Assembly: GCF_003259935.1 (NCBI RefSeq)
Contig: NZ_QLMH01000018.1
Location: 1 to 53,065 of the forward strand
Length of the DNA: 53,065 nt
Reading direction: 5' to 3'
From: Paranoxybacillus vitaminiphilus
GTDB taxonomy: Bacteria > Bacillota > Bacilli > Bacillales > Anoxybacillaceae
Positions 38,720-50,584 of this stretch are shown one piece after another (position 1 is the stretch's first letter; every line of letters begins with the position of its first letter). The notes under the pieces are model-generated. The model was not told the DNA's origin and ran no database searches. It saw only the letters and a program-made list of their open reading frames with translations. The position numbers and the translations under genes were made by a program.

Positions 38720-38776
38720 AAAAGCCGGATTCTCTTTACATCATCATTATTTTGATGACAGAGAAAATCCGGGCTC
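38720..38776 (-). terminator. Intrinsic terminator after ksgA
   Basis: AGCCCGGATTTTCTCT and AGAGAATCCGGCT form the main stem; a smaller ATCAT/ATGAT hairpin caps it and a T-run follows on the minus strand. Confidence 0.85.
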
Positions 38777-38783
38777 TTATTCA

Positions 38784-40224
<1,441 letters not shown>

Positions 40225-40312
40225 AACAGCCTCCAAAAAATATTGAAACTTTTTTTACGCTCCTACGTCTATATGTATAGAGAGAAAATCTTTCTCCATT
40301 ATAACGAAAAAA

Positions 40313-40336
40313 ACAGAGGATAGGGAAATCCTCTGT
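40313..40336 (-). terminator. Intrinsic terminator after yabE
   Basis: ACAGAGGAT and ATCCTCTGT form a 9-bp stem with a TTCCCT loop, followed by TTTTTTTCG on the minus strand. Confidence 0.85.
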
Positions 40337-40346
40337 TCACTTTACA

Positions 40347-41540
40347 TTATTTAATAATTTTTACTTTCACTCTTTTTCTTCCCCATTGAAAAGCTGATGA
40401 TTTCTCTGGGAAAAATACGTCAATTTTATAGCCGCGAATGGCTGAACCAGTGTCTGCGGCAACAGCATATCCATACCCTTCGACATATACTTTTGAACCA
40501 AGCGGAATAATTCTTGGGTCAACTGCAATGACTTTCATATTAGGATTTGAACGTAAATTAATACCTGTTCTCGTTCGCCCGGAGCAACCGCCGCAATTAG
40601 CCGTATAAGCCGTCGCTGTAACATAAAATTCTTGGGAAACTGTCTCATTACCGCGCGACACCATTTGCGGACTGTTTACTTTTGTACCGACAGCGACTAT
40701 ACGATCTTTACTTTGTTTAATCGTTTCCGTTTTTACTAGTTTACGGGAAACTTCTTTTCCATTTTCTAAAATAACTTCGTAATGTTTAGATACAAGCCCT
40801 TGTTCTCCCGGGCTAATCACTCTTTGTTCTCCTTTTGGCAACTGAGAGTCTTTCTTTGTAACAACTGCAAAATTAACGGGTTCTTCCACTACATCGGTGA
40901 CTTTTTCAACTCTTGTAACTTTGATAACAGTATTCTCGTTCACCATCTCATTTAATGATGGTTCAATCCGATCTAGCTCATTTAATGTGATTTTCTGTTG
41001 TTTTAAAAAGTCAGCGACAGTAGTCGAAGTTGCCCACACTCGTTGCTCTTGACCGCCGACATTCAATTTGATTTGGAAAGCTTTATCAAATGTAATGTCC
41101 ATGCCTTTTTGTATTTTTGCATCAAGAGATGGGGAAACCCGGTCGTGTTCATTGACTGTAATTTGCTGAGTGATAAGCAAATCTCTTACTGTTTTTGCCG
41201 TCGTCCATACTTTTTTTGCCGTTCCGTTGACAGTAAGTTTTACGGGTTTACTTGCTTCCCAAACAATCTTTAAATCATCAGTAACAGGTGTGTTTTTCGA
41301 GGGAAACAAATAATCTTCAGAACGCACTTGAATGTTGCGTTCAGCTAAAACATCAGCTACTGTATCGGCATGCGTTCGAATTTCTTGTTTTTTTCCATTT
41401 AATGTTAACGTTACACTCTCTTTTGTTAATTCATATGCAGCAACACCAGTCGTTGCTGAAAAAGCTATTAAACTGCCAGCCGTTACAGCTAAATTTTTTT
41501 TCAATGATCCGGCAAACAGGTCTTTCATGTTATTCAACAT
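40347..41540 (-). CDS. yabE: Secreted/anchored cell-wall protein YabE (DUF348-G5-3D)
   Basis: The 397-residue protein begins with a signal or anchor helix (NLAVTAGSLIAFSATTGVAA). Three ~57-residue DUF348 repeats follow (KPVKLTVNG, FQIKLNVGG), then a G5 domain (KVTDVVEEPVNFAVVTK) and a C-terminal 3D domain with the aspartates of DPRIIPLGS, AADTGSA and KIDVFFP. This matches resuscitation-promoting-factor-like, stationary-phase muralytic enzymes that cut peptidoglycan. The ATG after GGAGG (11-nt spacing) is chosen; an upstream ATG overlaps the site. In B. subtilis an antisense RNA controls yabE; I could not identify one here. Confidence 0.93.
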   Translation of the reverse strand: MLNNMKDLFAGSLKKNLAVTAGSLIAFSATTGVAAYELTKESVTLTLNGKKQEIRTHADTVADVLAERNIQVRSEDYLFPSKNTPVTDDLKIVWEASKPVKLTVNGTAKKVWTTAKTVRDLLITQQITVNEHDRVSPSLDAKIQKGMDITFDKAFQIKLNVGGQEQRVWATSTTVADFLKQQKITLNELDRIEPSLNEMVNENTVIKVTRVEKVTDVVEEPVNFAVVTKKDSQLPKGEQRVISPGEQGLVSKHYEVILENGKEVSRKLVKTETIKQSKDRIVAVGTKVNSPQMVSRGNETVSQEFYVTATAYTANCGGCSGRTRTGINLRSNPNMKVIAVDPRIIPLGSKVYVEGYGYAVAADTGSAIRGYKIDVFFPEKSSAFQWGRKRVKVKIIK

Positions 41541-41773
41541 GATGAAAAACGCCTCCTTCATTTGCAAAGATTACACAGAGCTCTCTTTTAGCTGTCAACC
41601 TTCCCTTCCTATTTGACTTTTACGCTCAACGCACACTCTATTATGCAGAAAATTCTGTTAAAAAGAAAGGAAGACTTATCGACAAGTCTATACTATGTTC
41701 GTTGCTGAATTTGTAGAACTTTTTCTTTTTTAAACTTTGTCAGACAAGCTTCCTAAAAAAGCGACACGTTTTT

Positions 41774-42544
41774 TTATCGAGTGATGCCGAATAATTTTTT
41801 AGCATTGTCGGACGTTTTTTGTGCCACTTCTTCAAATGAGACTCCTTTTAGCTCAGCAATTGCTTCTGCCACATACTTGACGTAACTTGGCTCGTTTCTT
41901 TTGCCACGAAAAGGATGCGGCGTTAAATAAGGGCAATCGGTTTCAATTAATAGATGCTCTAACGGAATTTCCTTTGCTACTTCTTTTGGTTTTCTGGCGT
42001 TTTTAAATGTAACCGGGCCGCCAAACGAAATATAAAAGTTCATGTCAATACATTGTTTTGCCACTTCAACACTGCCGGTAAAACAATGCATAATCCCACC
42101 AACTTCAGAGGCATTTTCTTCTCTTAAAATTTCAATAATGTCCGCTGTCGCCTCACGGTTATGTATAATAATAGGCAATTTAACCTTCTTGGCTAAGGCA
42201 ATTTGTTTACGGAATACTTCTTTTTGCACCTCTTTAGGCGACTTATCCCAATAATAATCCAATCCCATTTCTCCAAGAGCAACGACTTTCGGATGCGCTG
42301 CAAGCTGTTCAATCATTTGCAAATCTTCTTCTGTCATATCAATGGCATCAACCGGGTGCCAGCCAACTGCAGCATAAATAAATGGATATTGTTCCGCTAA
42401 TTCAATCGCGCGGGAGATCGTTGGCCGGTCAAAACCAACAACAACAATATTAGAAACTCCTTCTTCAAGAGCTCTGTCAATCACTTCTTGCAAATCATCG
42501 TTGTATTGTATCGCATTTAAATGAGCATGCGTATCAAATAACAT
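41774..42544 (-). CDS. yabD: TatD-family metal-dependent DNase YabD
   Basis: The 256-residue protein is a TatD-type amidohydrolase-fold phosphoesterase: metal-binding FDTHAHLN at the N terminus, GEMGLDYYW, IIIHNREA, MHCFTG and LIETDCPYLTPHP. TatD enzymes act as 3'-5' exonucleases or repair nucleases. The ATG of MLFDTHAH is chosen because the ATG two codons upstream overlaps the AAAGGAG site. It lies between metG and yabE; palindrome A3 separates it from metG. Confidence 0.95.
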   Translation of the reverse strand: MLFDTHAHLNAIQYNDDLQEVIDRALEEGVSNIVVVGFDRPTISRAIELAEQYPFIYAAVGWHPVDAIDMTEEDLQMIEQLAAHPKVVALGEMGLDYYWDKSPKEVQKEVFRKQIALAKKVKLPIIIHNREATADIIEILREENASEVGGIMHCFTGSVEVAKQCIDMNFYISFGGPVTFKNARKPKEVAKEIPLEHLLIETDCPYLTPHPFRGKRNEPSYVKYVAEAIAELKGVSFEEVAQKTSDNAKKLFGITR

Positions 42545-42649
42545 AACCATACTCCTTTTCCAGTCTGATGGTAAGTGTAACATATAAAATCATTACATAT
42601 ATCACAGAATCTTAACAATTACATTACAAAACAGCAACAAAGAGGTGTC

Positions 42650-42768
42650 GGGGCTGACCCGTAAGCATCTAACCTCACATGCATTTGACAATATATATAG
42701 TTCATTTATTCCGATGTCCTATATATTGTGCTGTGGGGCCTGACACTTGACTTTTGGGTCAGCCTCTT
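42650..42768. repeat. Family A palindromic element, copy A3 (after metG)
   Basis: Outer arms GGGGCTGACCC and GGGTCAGCCTC, inner ATATATAGTTC and CCTATATAT arms. The minus-strand version reads like A2 and in the opposite sense to A1 and A4. It begins about 20 nt after the metG stop and fills most of the 244-bp metG-yabD gap. Confidence 0.85.
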
Positions 42769-42788
42769 CACCTCCTGTATTTCACCTT

Positions 42789-44762
<1,974 letters not shown>

Positions 44763-44774
44763 TTAGAAGAAAAG

Positions 44775-44795
44775 CCCTCGCCCAAAGGACGAGAG
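44775..44795 (-). other. Short hairpin in the metG leader
   Basis: CTCTCG and CGAGGG pair around TCCTTTGGG, followed by CTTTTC in the direction of metG. It sits 37 nt before the start codon and looks like a weak terminator, so an attenuator is possible; no recognised riboswitch precedes it. Confidence 0.4.
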
Positions 44796-44967
44796 CGATT
44801 ATATTACTATTTTACATATTTTTTTCGTCTTATAAAAACATCTATTTCTCTTATTTCAAGAAAATATACATAAAAATGCTTTTTGCTGTCCATTTACTTC
44901 TTTATTACGACATACTGTTTCATTTTTTTACGAAATATTATAAAGATAAAGGTTTATTTAAAAAGCA

Positions 44968-44995
44968 TGTCGAAAATCAACTTAATTTTGTCGAA
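44968..44995 (+). promoter_or_regulatory. Distal pair of Spo0A boxes upstream of abrB
   Basis: Two exact TGTCGAA sequences occur at 44968-44974 and 44989-44995, 21 bp apart centre to centre (two helical turns), about 200 bp upstream of the proximal boxes. They may help repress abrB or may act on a promoter of metG. Regulation by the pair is an inference. Confidence 0.55.
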
Positions 44996-45153
44996 TTATC
45001 ATTACAATATTAGAATATAATACTTGTATCGATTTGAAAAAAAAGTTAGAATTTGTATAACTATTTTTACATGGTGATTAATTAAAAATCCTTTTATATC
45101 AATAATTTCCGAATACAAATATACATTTTTTTTTAATTTTACATATAAAAGGA

Positions 45154-45182
45154 TTGACGTTTAATGGAAAGATTGATATGAT
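45154..45182 (+). promoter_or_regulatory. Sigma-A promoter of abrB
   Basis: TTGACG (45154-45159) and TATGAT (45177-45182) are separated by 17 nt on the plus strand. Transcription would start near 45189, just before the proximal 0A boxes, as in B. subtilis, where Spo0A represses from sites downstream of the start. Confidence 0.8.
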
Positions 45183-45197
45183 TAAGCCATGAAGTTT

Positions 45198-45214
45198 TGT
45201 CGAATATTGACGAA
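45198..45214 (+). promoter_or_regulatory. Tandem Spo0A boxes downstream of the abrB promoter
   Basis: TGTCGAA (45198-45204) and TGACGAA (45208-45214) stand in tandem 10 bp apart, matching the 0A consensus TGTCGAA. They lie at about +9 to +25 of the predicted start. This arrangement is the known Spo0A~P repression site of abrB in B. subtilis. Confidence 0.85.
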
Positions 45215-45256
45215 AAAGATAATAAAATATAAATTACATGGAGAGGAGATTATTAT

Positions 45257-45541
45257 ATGAAATCTACAGGTATTGTTCGTAAAGTTGATGAATTAGGCCG
45301 CGTCGTTATTCCTATTGAGTTGCGCCGCACACTAGGCATCGCTGAAAAAGACGCATTAGAAATTTATGTTGATGATGAACTTATTATTTTAAAGAAATAT
45401 AAACCAAATATGGCATGTCAAGTAACTGGCGAAGTTTCTGATGACAACCTTAAGCTGGCTGACGGCAAAATCATTTTAAGCCGTGAAGGTGCTGAACAGC
45501 TTCTTAAAGAAATTCAAGCTCATTTACAATCAACAAAATAA
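45257..45541 (+). CDS. abrB: Transition-state regulator AbrB
   Basis: AbrB represses stationary-phase genes, including sporulation and biofilm genes, during growth. The 94-residue tetrameric protein has the N-terminal swapped-hairpin DNA-binding domain (MKSTGIVRKVDELGRVVIPI, about residues 1-53) and a C-terminal multimerisation domain with the conserved cysteine near residue 55. The ATG follows GAGAGGAG. It is the only convincing plus-strand gene, as in B. subtilis, divergent from metG and converging on rsmI. Confidence 0.98.
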   Translation: MKSTGIVRKVDELGRVVIPIELRRTLGIAEKDALEIYVDDELIILKKYKPNMACQVTGEVSDDNLKLADGKIILSREGAEQLLKEIQAHLQSTK

Positions 45542-45580
45542 AAAAGAGTTTCTCTAGATTTTTCTAGAGAAACTCTTTTT
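45541..45580. terminator. Bidirectional terminator between abrB and rsmI
   Basis: An 18-bp perfect inverted repeat (AAAAAGAGTTTCTCTAGA and its complement, 4-nt loop) has A-runs on one side and T-runs on the other, so it can end both convergent transcripts. It overlaps both stop codons. Confidence 0.92.
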
Positions 45581-46455
45581 TATTTTCCATGATACTCTTG
45601 ATATACTTCACGCTTAGTCATATTTCTATCTCTCGCCGTTTGTTTAATCGCTTCCTTTGGCGTCAATTGTTTTTCATTTATATAGTAATTCACATGTTCA
45701 ATAAGCGAGAGGCTTTGCCACCATTCTTCTTTACTTTGATTTTCTTCTTTTGTTCCTTCGACAAGGATACAAAATTCGCCGCGAATTTCGCTTTCTTTTG
45801 CCCATTGTAAAACATTTTCTATATCGCCGCGAATGAACTCTTCAAATCGTTTTGTTAACTCGCGAGATAAAACCGCCCGTCTATTTCCTAAAACTTCATA
45901 CATCATTTCCAACGTTTCTTGTAACCGGTGAGGCGCTTCATAAAAAATCATTGTATCACGAATGTGTACTAACGATTCCAACTGCTTTCTTTTTTCCTTT
46001 TTATTACGGGAAAGAAAACCAAAAAAATAAAAGTGCTCTGTTGGCAATCCAGAAGCAATCAAGGCAGTTAATGCCGCATTAGCTCCTGGAAGAGGAATGA
46101 CGATACAGTTTTCTTTTATTGCATCGACAACGAGCTCATAGCCGGGGTCAGAAATCGCTGGTGTTCCCGCATCGCTTACCAATGCAACATTTTTCCCTTC
46201 GAGCAACCACTCCATAATTTTTTTTCCGCTTGTCATTTTGTTATGTTCATGATAGCTGACAACAGGAGTTGCAATGTCAAAGTGATTCAATAATTTTTTT
46301 GTCTGTCTTGTATCTTCCGCCGCAATTACATCGGCTTCTTTCAGCACACGCAAAGCGCGAAGTGTAATATCCTCTAAATTTCCAATTGGAGTAGGGACAA
46401 TATAAAGCTTGCCAGTAACATGATTTTCTTCAAAGCTTTTCTGCCGTGAAAACAT
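45580..46455 (-). CDS. rsmI: 16S rRNA 2'-O-ribose C1402 methyltransferase
   Basis: RsmI methylates C1402 in the decoding centre using SAM. The 291-residue tetrapyrrole-methylase-fold protein has IVPTPIGNLEDITLRAL, the AAEDTRQTKKLL segment, ALVSDAGTPAISDPG and PLPGANAALTALIASGLPT. The ATG follows AAAGGAG and overlaps the end of yazA. It matches B. subtilis yabC/yraL-type RsmI by position. Converges on abrB. Confidence 0.95.
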   Translation of the reverse strand: MFSRQKSFEENHVTGKLYIVPTPIGNLEDITLRALRVLKEADVIAAEDTRQTKKLLNHFDIATPVVSYHEHNKMTSGKKIMEWLLEGKNVALVSDAGTPAISDPGYELVVDAIKENCIVIPLPGANAALTALIASGLPTEHFYFFGFLSRNKKEKRKQLESLVHIRDTMIFYEAPHRLQETLEMMYEVLGNRRAVLSRELTKRFEEFIRGDIENVLQWAKESEIRGEFCILVEGTKEENQSKEEWWQSLSLIEHVNYYINEKQLTPKEAIKQTARDRNMTKREVYQEYHGK

Positions 46456-46711
46456 CTTTTTGCTCCTTTATAATAAATTGTTCCTTTTCTTTTCGCGATA
46501 ATTGTTTAAACCGATACTCTGCTTGCAATGCCTCTCGCTTTGTTTGATATTTCCTGGAAAATATTAACTTTACTGGAGTGCGGCTTCTCGTATATTTGGC
46601 ACCTTTTCCTTCATTATGCTTGCGAATGCGTACCGTTAAATTATTTGTATATCCAGCATAATAGCTGCCATCAGAACATTCGACAACATAGAAATAGTGA
46701 TTATTCTCCAT
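46430..46711 (-). CDS. yazA: GIY-YIG domain protein YazA
   Basis: The 93-residue protein is a single GIY-YIG nuclease-fold domain of the UPF0213/YhbQ type: [22 protein letters not shown] with the family tyrosines (here split as [17 protein letters not shown]), then [16 protein letters not shown] and the glutamate in [14 protein letters not shown] catalytic role in nucleic-acid cleavage is not proven. The ATG of MENNHYF aligns with homologues, but GGAGG is about 17 nt upstream, longer than usual; earlier ATG codons are possible. It overlaps yabB. Confidence 0.9.
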   Translation of the reverse strand: MENNHYFYVVECSDGSYYAGYTNNLTVRIRKHNEGKGAKYTRSRTPVKLIFSRKYQTKREALQAEYRFKQLSRKEKEQFIIKEQKDVFTAEKL

Positions 46712-47441
46712 AAAGAATTCGCTTTGTTTCCTCCGTATATTCATTATTTTCATTATATACAATAAGCGGCGGCAAGACTTTTAAATCCGGATTGCCATCT
46801 TTTATCCCTTCAATTAAAATCGTATTGGCTTCTTTCCCTAATTTTGGATAAACAAAACGAAGACGCTTTGGCTCTAATCGATATTGCCGCATTAATGTAA
46901 CAATATCAAGCAAACGCCCCGGACGATGGACAAACGCCGCTTTTCCTCCTTGCTTCAACAATTGACTGCTGATTCTAATCACATCTTCTAACGTACAATA
47001 AATCTCATGGCGTGCGATGGCCAGATGTTCATTTTTGTTGATTTCATCTGCGCTCGGCGTTGGAAAATACGGTGGATTACAAGTTACGACATCGTATTTA
47101 CTATAGCCTAACTGACTAGGTGCATCCTTTATATCTCCATGAATAATTTTAATTTGCTTTTCAAGCTTGTTATATTCGACACTTCTTTTTGCCATACTAT
47201 AAATTCGCTCTTGAATTTCGATACCAATAATACTGCCCTTTGTCCTCTTGCTCAGCAGCAATGGAATGACTCCATTTCCCGTACATAAATCAACAATGTT
47301 TCCTTTTTGAATCGGCATATAAGCGAATTTAGCCAAAAGCACAGCATCTAGTGAAAAAGCAAACACGGATGGACTTTGAATAATACGCAAGTCCTCACCT
47401 AAAAGATAATCAAATCGCTCATCATGATACAATTCAACCAT
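46701..47441 (-). CDS. trmN6: tRNA1(Val) (adenine-37-N6)-methyltransferase family protein YabB
   Basis: The 246-residue Rossmann methyltransferase has the SAM motif [15 protein letters not shown] near residue 50 and the N6-adenine motif [12 protein letters not shown] near residue 115, typical of TrmN6. The start is the ATG of MVELYHD, after AGAGAGG; the frame continues 25 codons upstream, but these are the inside of palindrome A4. It lies between yabA and yazA, as in B. subtilis. Its exact tRNA substrate is inferred from the family. Confidence 0.92.
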   Translation of the reverse strand: MVELYHDERFDYLLGEDLRIIQSPSVFAFSLDAVLLAKFAYMPIQKGNIVDLCTGNGVIPLLLSKRTKGSIIGIEIQERIYSMAKRSVEYNKLEKQIKIIHGDIKDAPSQLGYSKYDVVTCNPPYFPTPSADEINKNEHLAIARHEIYCTLEDVIRISSQLLKQGGKAAFVHRPGRLLDIVTLMRQYRLEPKRLRFVYPKLGKEANTILIEGIKDGNPDLKVLPPLIVYNENNEYTEETKRILYGE

Positions 47442-47482
47442 TCCGATAACCTCTCTGCTAAAAATTCTACATTGAAGAAAAG

Positions 47483-47602
47483 GAGGCTGTCTCAAAAATC
47501 CAGGGTCAGATCCCACAACGCAATATATAGATCATAATGTTGGGATAAATGAACTATATATTTTGAAACGCGCGTGAGGTCAGACCCTTATGAGACAGCC
47601 TC
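47483..47602. repeat. Family A palindromic element, copy A4 (after yabA)
   Basis: Outer arms GAGGCTGTCTCA and TGAGACAGCCTC, middle arms GGGTCAGATCC/GAGGTCAGACCC, inner CAATATATAG/CTATATATTTTG. The plus strand is in the same sense as A1 and reversed relative to A2 and A3. It lies 10 nt after the yabA stop and overlaps the spurious upstream extension of yabB. The outermost arms differ from A2/A3 by matched changes (GACCC to GTCTC). Confidence 0.88.
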
Positions 47603-47612
47603 GTAAAAACTG

Positions 47613-47981
47613 TTAATTACTTTTATTTAAAAAAGATAAACAAAACAAACAATCTCCTTCTTTTCTTACACTTCCATAATGAATATGGCAAATGTGAAAT
47701 CCTTCCTGATAAAGGCGTGCCAGATTATCGTATCCTTCTCCAATATCTACTTGCTTTCTTTCCTTCTTATTTTTGCTATTTTTTCCTTTTCTTTTTGCTG
47801 CCTTCGTTTCCCCCGCAGTTTGTTCAAGCCGACGGCGTAAATGCTCATTTTCCATTTTTAAATGTTGATTCTCCTCCAGCAGCTGGGCAAGATGTTCTTT
47901 CAGCTCACCAAGCTGGCGATATAAATGGCTAATTTGTTCTTCCATACTTGCTACCGATTGAAATAGCTCTTTCTTATCCAC
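47613..47981 (-). CDS. yabA: DNA replication initiation control protein YabA
   Basis: YabA binds DnaA and DnaN and prevents over-initiation. The 122-residue protein has an N-terminal leucine-zipper coiled coil (about 1-60, [20 protein letters not shown]), a Lys-rich linker (about 60-80) and a C-terminal zinc domain with HICHIH and CLFC. The GTG start that yields VDKKELF fits homologues; an earlier GTG three codons upstream lies in its ribosome-binding site. Confidence 0.95.
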   Translation of the reverse strand: MDKKELFQSVASMEEQISHLYRQLGELKEHLAQLLEENQHLKMENEHLRRRLEQTAGETKAAKRKGKNSKNKKERKQVDIGEGYDNLARLYQEGFHICHIHYGSVRKEGDCLFCLSFLNKSN

Positions 47982-47994
47982 GTAATCCACCTCA

Positions 47995-48822
47995 TTAATC
48001 TGTGGCTTGAATCGATAGGACTCCTTCTTTAATTAATTCATCAATTGTATATTCAACCACACGCTCACGCTCTGTTAATTCCACTTGTAAAACTCTCTCT
48101 AAAATATTCAAACCGACTACTCTTCCAAGCCCGTGCGGAGTTTCAATATATTCACCGAGATCTGGAAGCTGTTCTTTCGCCGTTTCGTACTCATCATTTT
48201 CATATTTTAAACAACACATTAAACGGCCGCAAAGACCAGAAATTTTCGTTGGATTTAGCGATAAATTTTGATCCTTTGCCATTTTTATCGATACAGGATC
48301 AAAGTCTCCTAAAAACGTCGAACAGCATAATATTCGCCCGCATGGACCTATGCCGCCTAACATTTTTGCCTCATCGCGCACACCAATTTGCCGTAATTCA
48401 ATACGAGTACGGAAAATAGCGGCTAAATCTTTAACTAACTCTCTAAAATCAACCCGGCCATCAGCGGTGAAATAAAAAATAACTTTATTGCGGTCAAATG
48501 TATATTCGACATCGACAAGCTTCATATCGAGGCCGTGCTCTTCAACCTTTTTTAAACAAATTTCATACGCTTCTTTAGCTGCTTTTTTGTTTTCTTCAAC
48601 AATGAGCTTGTCTTTCGGCTCAGCAATACGAATGACTTTTTTTAATGGTAAAACGACATCATTTTCATCAACTTGCTTCTTATTAATAACTACCTTTCCG
48701 TATTCAATCCCTCGCACCGTTTCAACAATGACATACTCACCAGTAGGAATCGTTAAATCCCCTGGATCAAAATAATAAATTTTCCCCGCTTTTTTGAAGC
48801 GGACACCGACTACATCATACAA
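47995..48822 (-). CDS. ricT: RicT (YaaT), Fe-S subunit of the Y-complex
   Basis: RicT, with RicA and RicF, promotes RNase Y-dependent mRNA processing and affects Spo0A phosphorylation, competence and biofilm. The 275-residue PSP1-domain protein has the cysteine motifs [12 protein letters not shown] and [11 protein letters not shown] that bind [4Fe-4S] clusters. A TTG start is used, spaced from GGAGGG, and the length equals that of B. subtilis. It overlaps holB by 8 nt. Confidence 0.95.
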   Translation of the reverse strand: MYDVVGVRFKKAGKIYYFDPGDLTIPTGEYVIVETVRGIEYGKVVINKKQVDENDVVLPLKKVIRIAEPKDKLIVEENKKAAKEAYEICLKKVEEHGLDMKLVDVEYTFDRNKVIFYFTADGRVDFRELVKDLAAIFRTRIELRQIGVRDEAKMLGGIGPCGRILCCSTFLGDFDPVSIKMAKDQNLSLNPTKISGLCGRLMCCLKYENDEYETAKEQLPDLGEYIETPHGLGRVVGLNILERVLQVELTERERVVEYTIDELIKEGVLSIQATD

Positions 48823-49825
48823 ATGTTAATCCCTCCTGCAATTTCAGCACTAATTGCTCCATCAAAAGCTGCGGGTTCATATTTGTATTTAAACGTGCTT
48901 TTGCTTGTAAAATGGCTGTCATATTTTCTGCAATCCGCTTCTGTGACAAAGTAAGAGCTAATTGATTTAAATAACTAATCTGATCCTTGTAAACGACTTT
49001 TTCTGTTTCGCCTAATTGAATATATATTAAATCTTTATAAAGATATAATAACAAATCTAACCCCAAATCGATTTGCTGCTTTTCCGCAAAATGTTGAATC
49101 CATTGTTCTTGAACAATAAAAAGGGCTTGCAAATAATTTTTGTGCAACGCTTCATATAATTGTAACACTATTTTTCGAGCTTGTGCAAACCAATCATCCC
49201 GACTTAATTCGAGAGCATGTTCTCGATTGTTAGTGACATGAGCAGCAAGGAGTGCAAAGTGCGATGGAATGTGTTGCTCTTTTAAATAATCAGCAATAGC
49301 GTTTGGTGGCAGTGGTTTGAAGGATAAAACTTGGCATCGAGAAACAATGGTGTTCAACATCCGATGATACTGTTCAGTCAACAGAATAGCCACTGTTTCG
49401 GAGTTGGGTTCCTCTAAAAACTTCAATAAACTATTTGCTGCATTAACTGTCATCCGATCAGCATGTTCAATAATATAAAGCTTTTTGTTAGACTCGACGC
49501 CTGTCTTTGAAAACTCTGATTGTAAAGTTTCAATTTGCGCCTTCTTAATCGATTGACCATCCGGCTCAATCACATGAACATCCGGATGATTCCCAGAATC
49601 AATTCTTCGGCAGTTGATACAGCTATTGCAAGGCTTGTATCCGTTGCGATTTATACAAAATAAACTTTTTGCAAATAAAAGGCTGACATCTTTCTTTCCG
49701 GTACCGCGTTGTCCTTCAAATAAATAAGCGTGAGCAACCCGTCCTTTTTGAAGGCTCTTTGCAATCATTTTTAACACCGTAGGCTGATATTGTTCAAGTT
49801 GCTCCCATACAATAGACACTCTCAT
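48815..49825 (-). CDS. holB: DNA polymerase III delta' subunit
   Basis: Delta' is a clamp-loader subunit. The ~336-residue protein has a degenerate P-loop GQRGTGKKD (Lys-Lys in place of Lys-Thr, so probably no ATPase activity), a zinc site with CNSCINCRR, and HADRMTVNAANSLLKFLEEP. The start is uncertain: ATG was chosen, but a GTG two codons downstream aligns better with homologues. It ends overlapping ricT; tmk is only ~90 bp upstream. Confidence 0.94.
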   Translation of the reverse strand: MRVSIVWEQLEQYQPTVLKMIAKSLQKGRVAHAYLFEGQRGTGKKDVSLLFAKSLFCINRNGYKPCNSCINCRRIDSGNHPDVHVIEPDGQSIKKAQIETLQSEFSKTGVESNKKLYIIEHADRMTVNAANSLLKFLEEPNSETVAILLTEQYHRMLNTIVSRCQVLSFKPLPPNAIADYLKEQHIPSHFALLAAHVTNNREHALELSRDDWFAQARKIVLQLYEALHKNYLQALFIVQEQWIQHFAEKQQIDLGLDLLLYLYKDLIYIQLGETEKVVYKDQISYLNQLALTLSQKRIAENMTAILQAKARLNTNMNPQLLMEQLVLKLQEGLTFV

Positions 49826-49828
49826 CAC

Positions 49829-49914
49829 TCTCTTATCATTTATTGTTTATTTTAACACGTTTTCATTTGTTCATCATTTTATGTTTAATGGAAGAATCTC
49901 TTGCATCTTCCTAA
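49829..49914. other. Short tmk-holB gap lacking darA and yaaR
   Basis: In B. subtilis this junction holds darA (yaaQ, the c-di-AMP-binding PII-like protein) and yaaR. Here the 86-bp gap has no frame resembling either gene, only a weak inverted repeat. Both genes are missing from this location; a copy elsewhere cannot be excluded. Confidence 0.7.
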
Positions 49915-50544
49915 CTACGATTGAATTCTTTGCATAATAATCTTTGCTGTTTCTTCAAAAACTTCATCAATCGTTCGATTCGCATCAACTTGAATAATTC
50001 TATCTTTAAACCTCTTTACTAACTGCAAATACCCTTCACGGACTTTATAATGAAAGGAAAAACTCTCCATATCGAGACGATTGATTTCACGCAGTTTGTT
50101 TTTATTAATCCGCTCTAAACCGATTTTTGGATCCAAATCAAAATAAACGGTTAACGAAGGCATGCATCCGTTAATGGCAAACTCATTAATCGCTAACACC
50201 TCATCGATCCCTAACCCCCTTGCAAATCCTTGATAAGCAAGAGAGCTATCAATGAAACGGTCACATAAAACAATTTTCCCCTCGTTAAGCGCTGGTACAA
50301 CTCTCTCGACTAAGTGCTGTCTTCGCGCCGCAGCATAAAGCAGTGCCTCTGTGCGTGCATCCATGCTTTTATGCTCAGGATTTAAAATAACAGCACGGAT
50401 CTTCTCGGCAATTTCAATTCCTCCCGGTTCGCGAGTTGAAATAACTTCAAATCCTTGTTCCGTTAAAAATTTCTCTACTAATTGTATAATCGTCGTTTTT
50501 CCCGCTCCATCCGGTCCTTCAAATGAAAAAAAGTAGCCTGCCAT
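49915..50544 (-). CDS. tmk: Thymidylate kinase
   Basis: Tmk phosphorylates dTMP to dTDP. The 209-residue P-loop kinase has [13 protein letters not shown], the [12 protein letters not shown] motif near residue 95, the substrate-binding STREPGG near residue 37 and a LID region. The ATG follows GGGAG. It is 40 bp downstream of yaaO. Confidence 0.97.
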   Translation of the reverse strand: MAGYFFSFEGPDGAGKTTIIQLVEKFLTEQGFEVISTREPGGIEIAEKIRAVILNPEHKSMDARTEALLYAAARRQHLVERVVPALNEGKIVLCDRFIDSSLAYQGFARGLGIDEVLAINEFAINGCMPSLTVYFDLDPKIGLERINKNKLREINRLDMESFSFHYKVREGYLQLVKRFKDRIIQVDANRTIDEVFEETAKIIMQRIQS

Positions 50545-50584
50545 GATTGTAAATCTCCCTTCAACTCTAAACTAAACAATACTT

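Noticed and set aside
42650-42768. Family A elements as remnants of an insertion sequence
   Set aside because: They are fully palindromic and short with no transposase fragment; a non-autonomous element remains possible, but an IS call is not supported.
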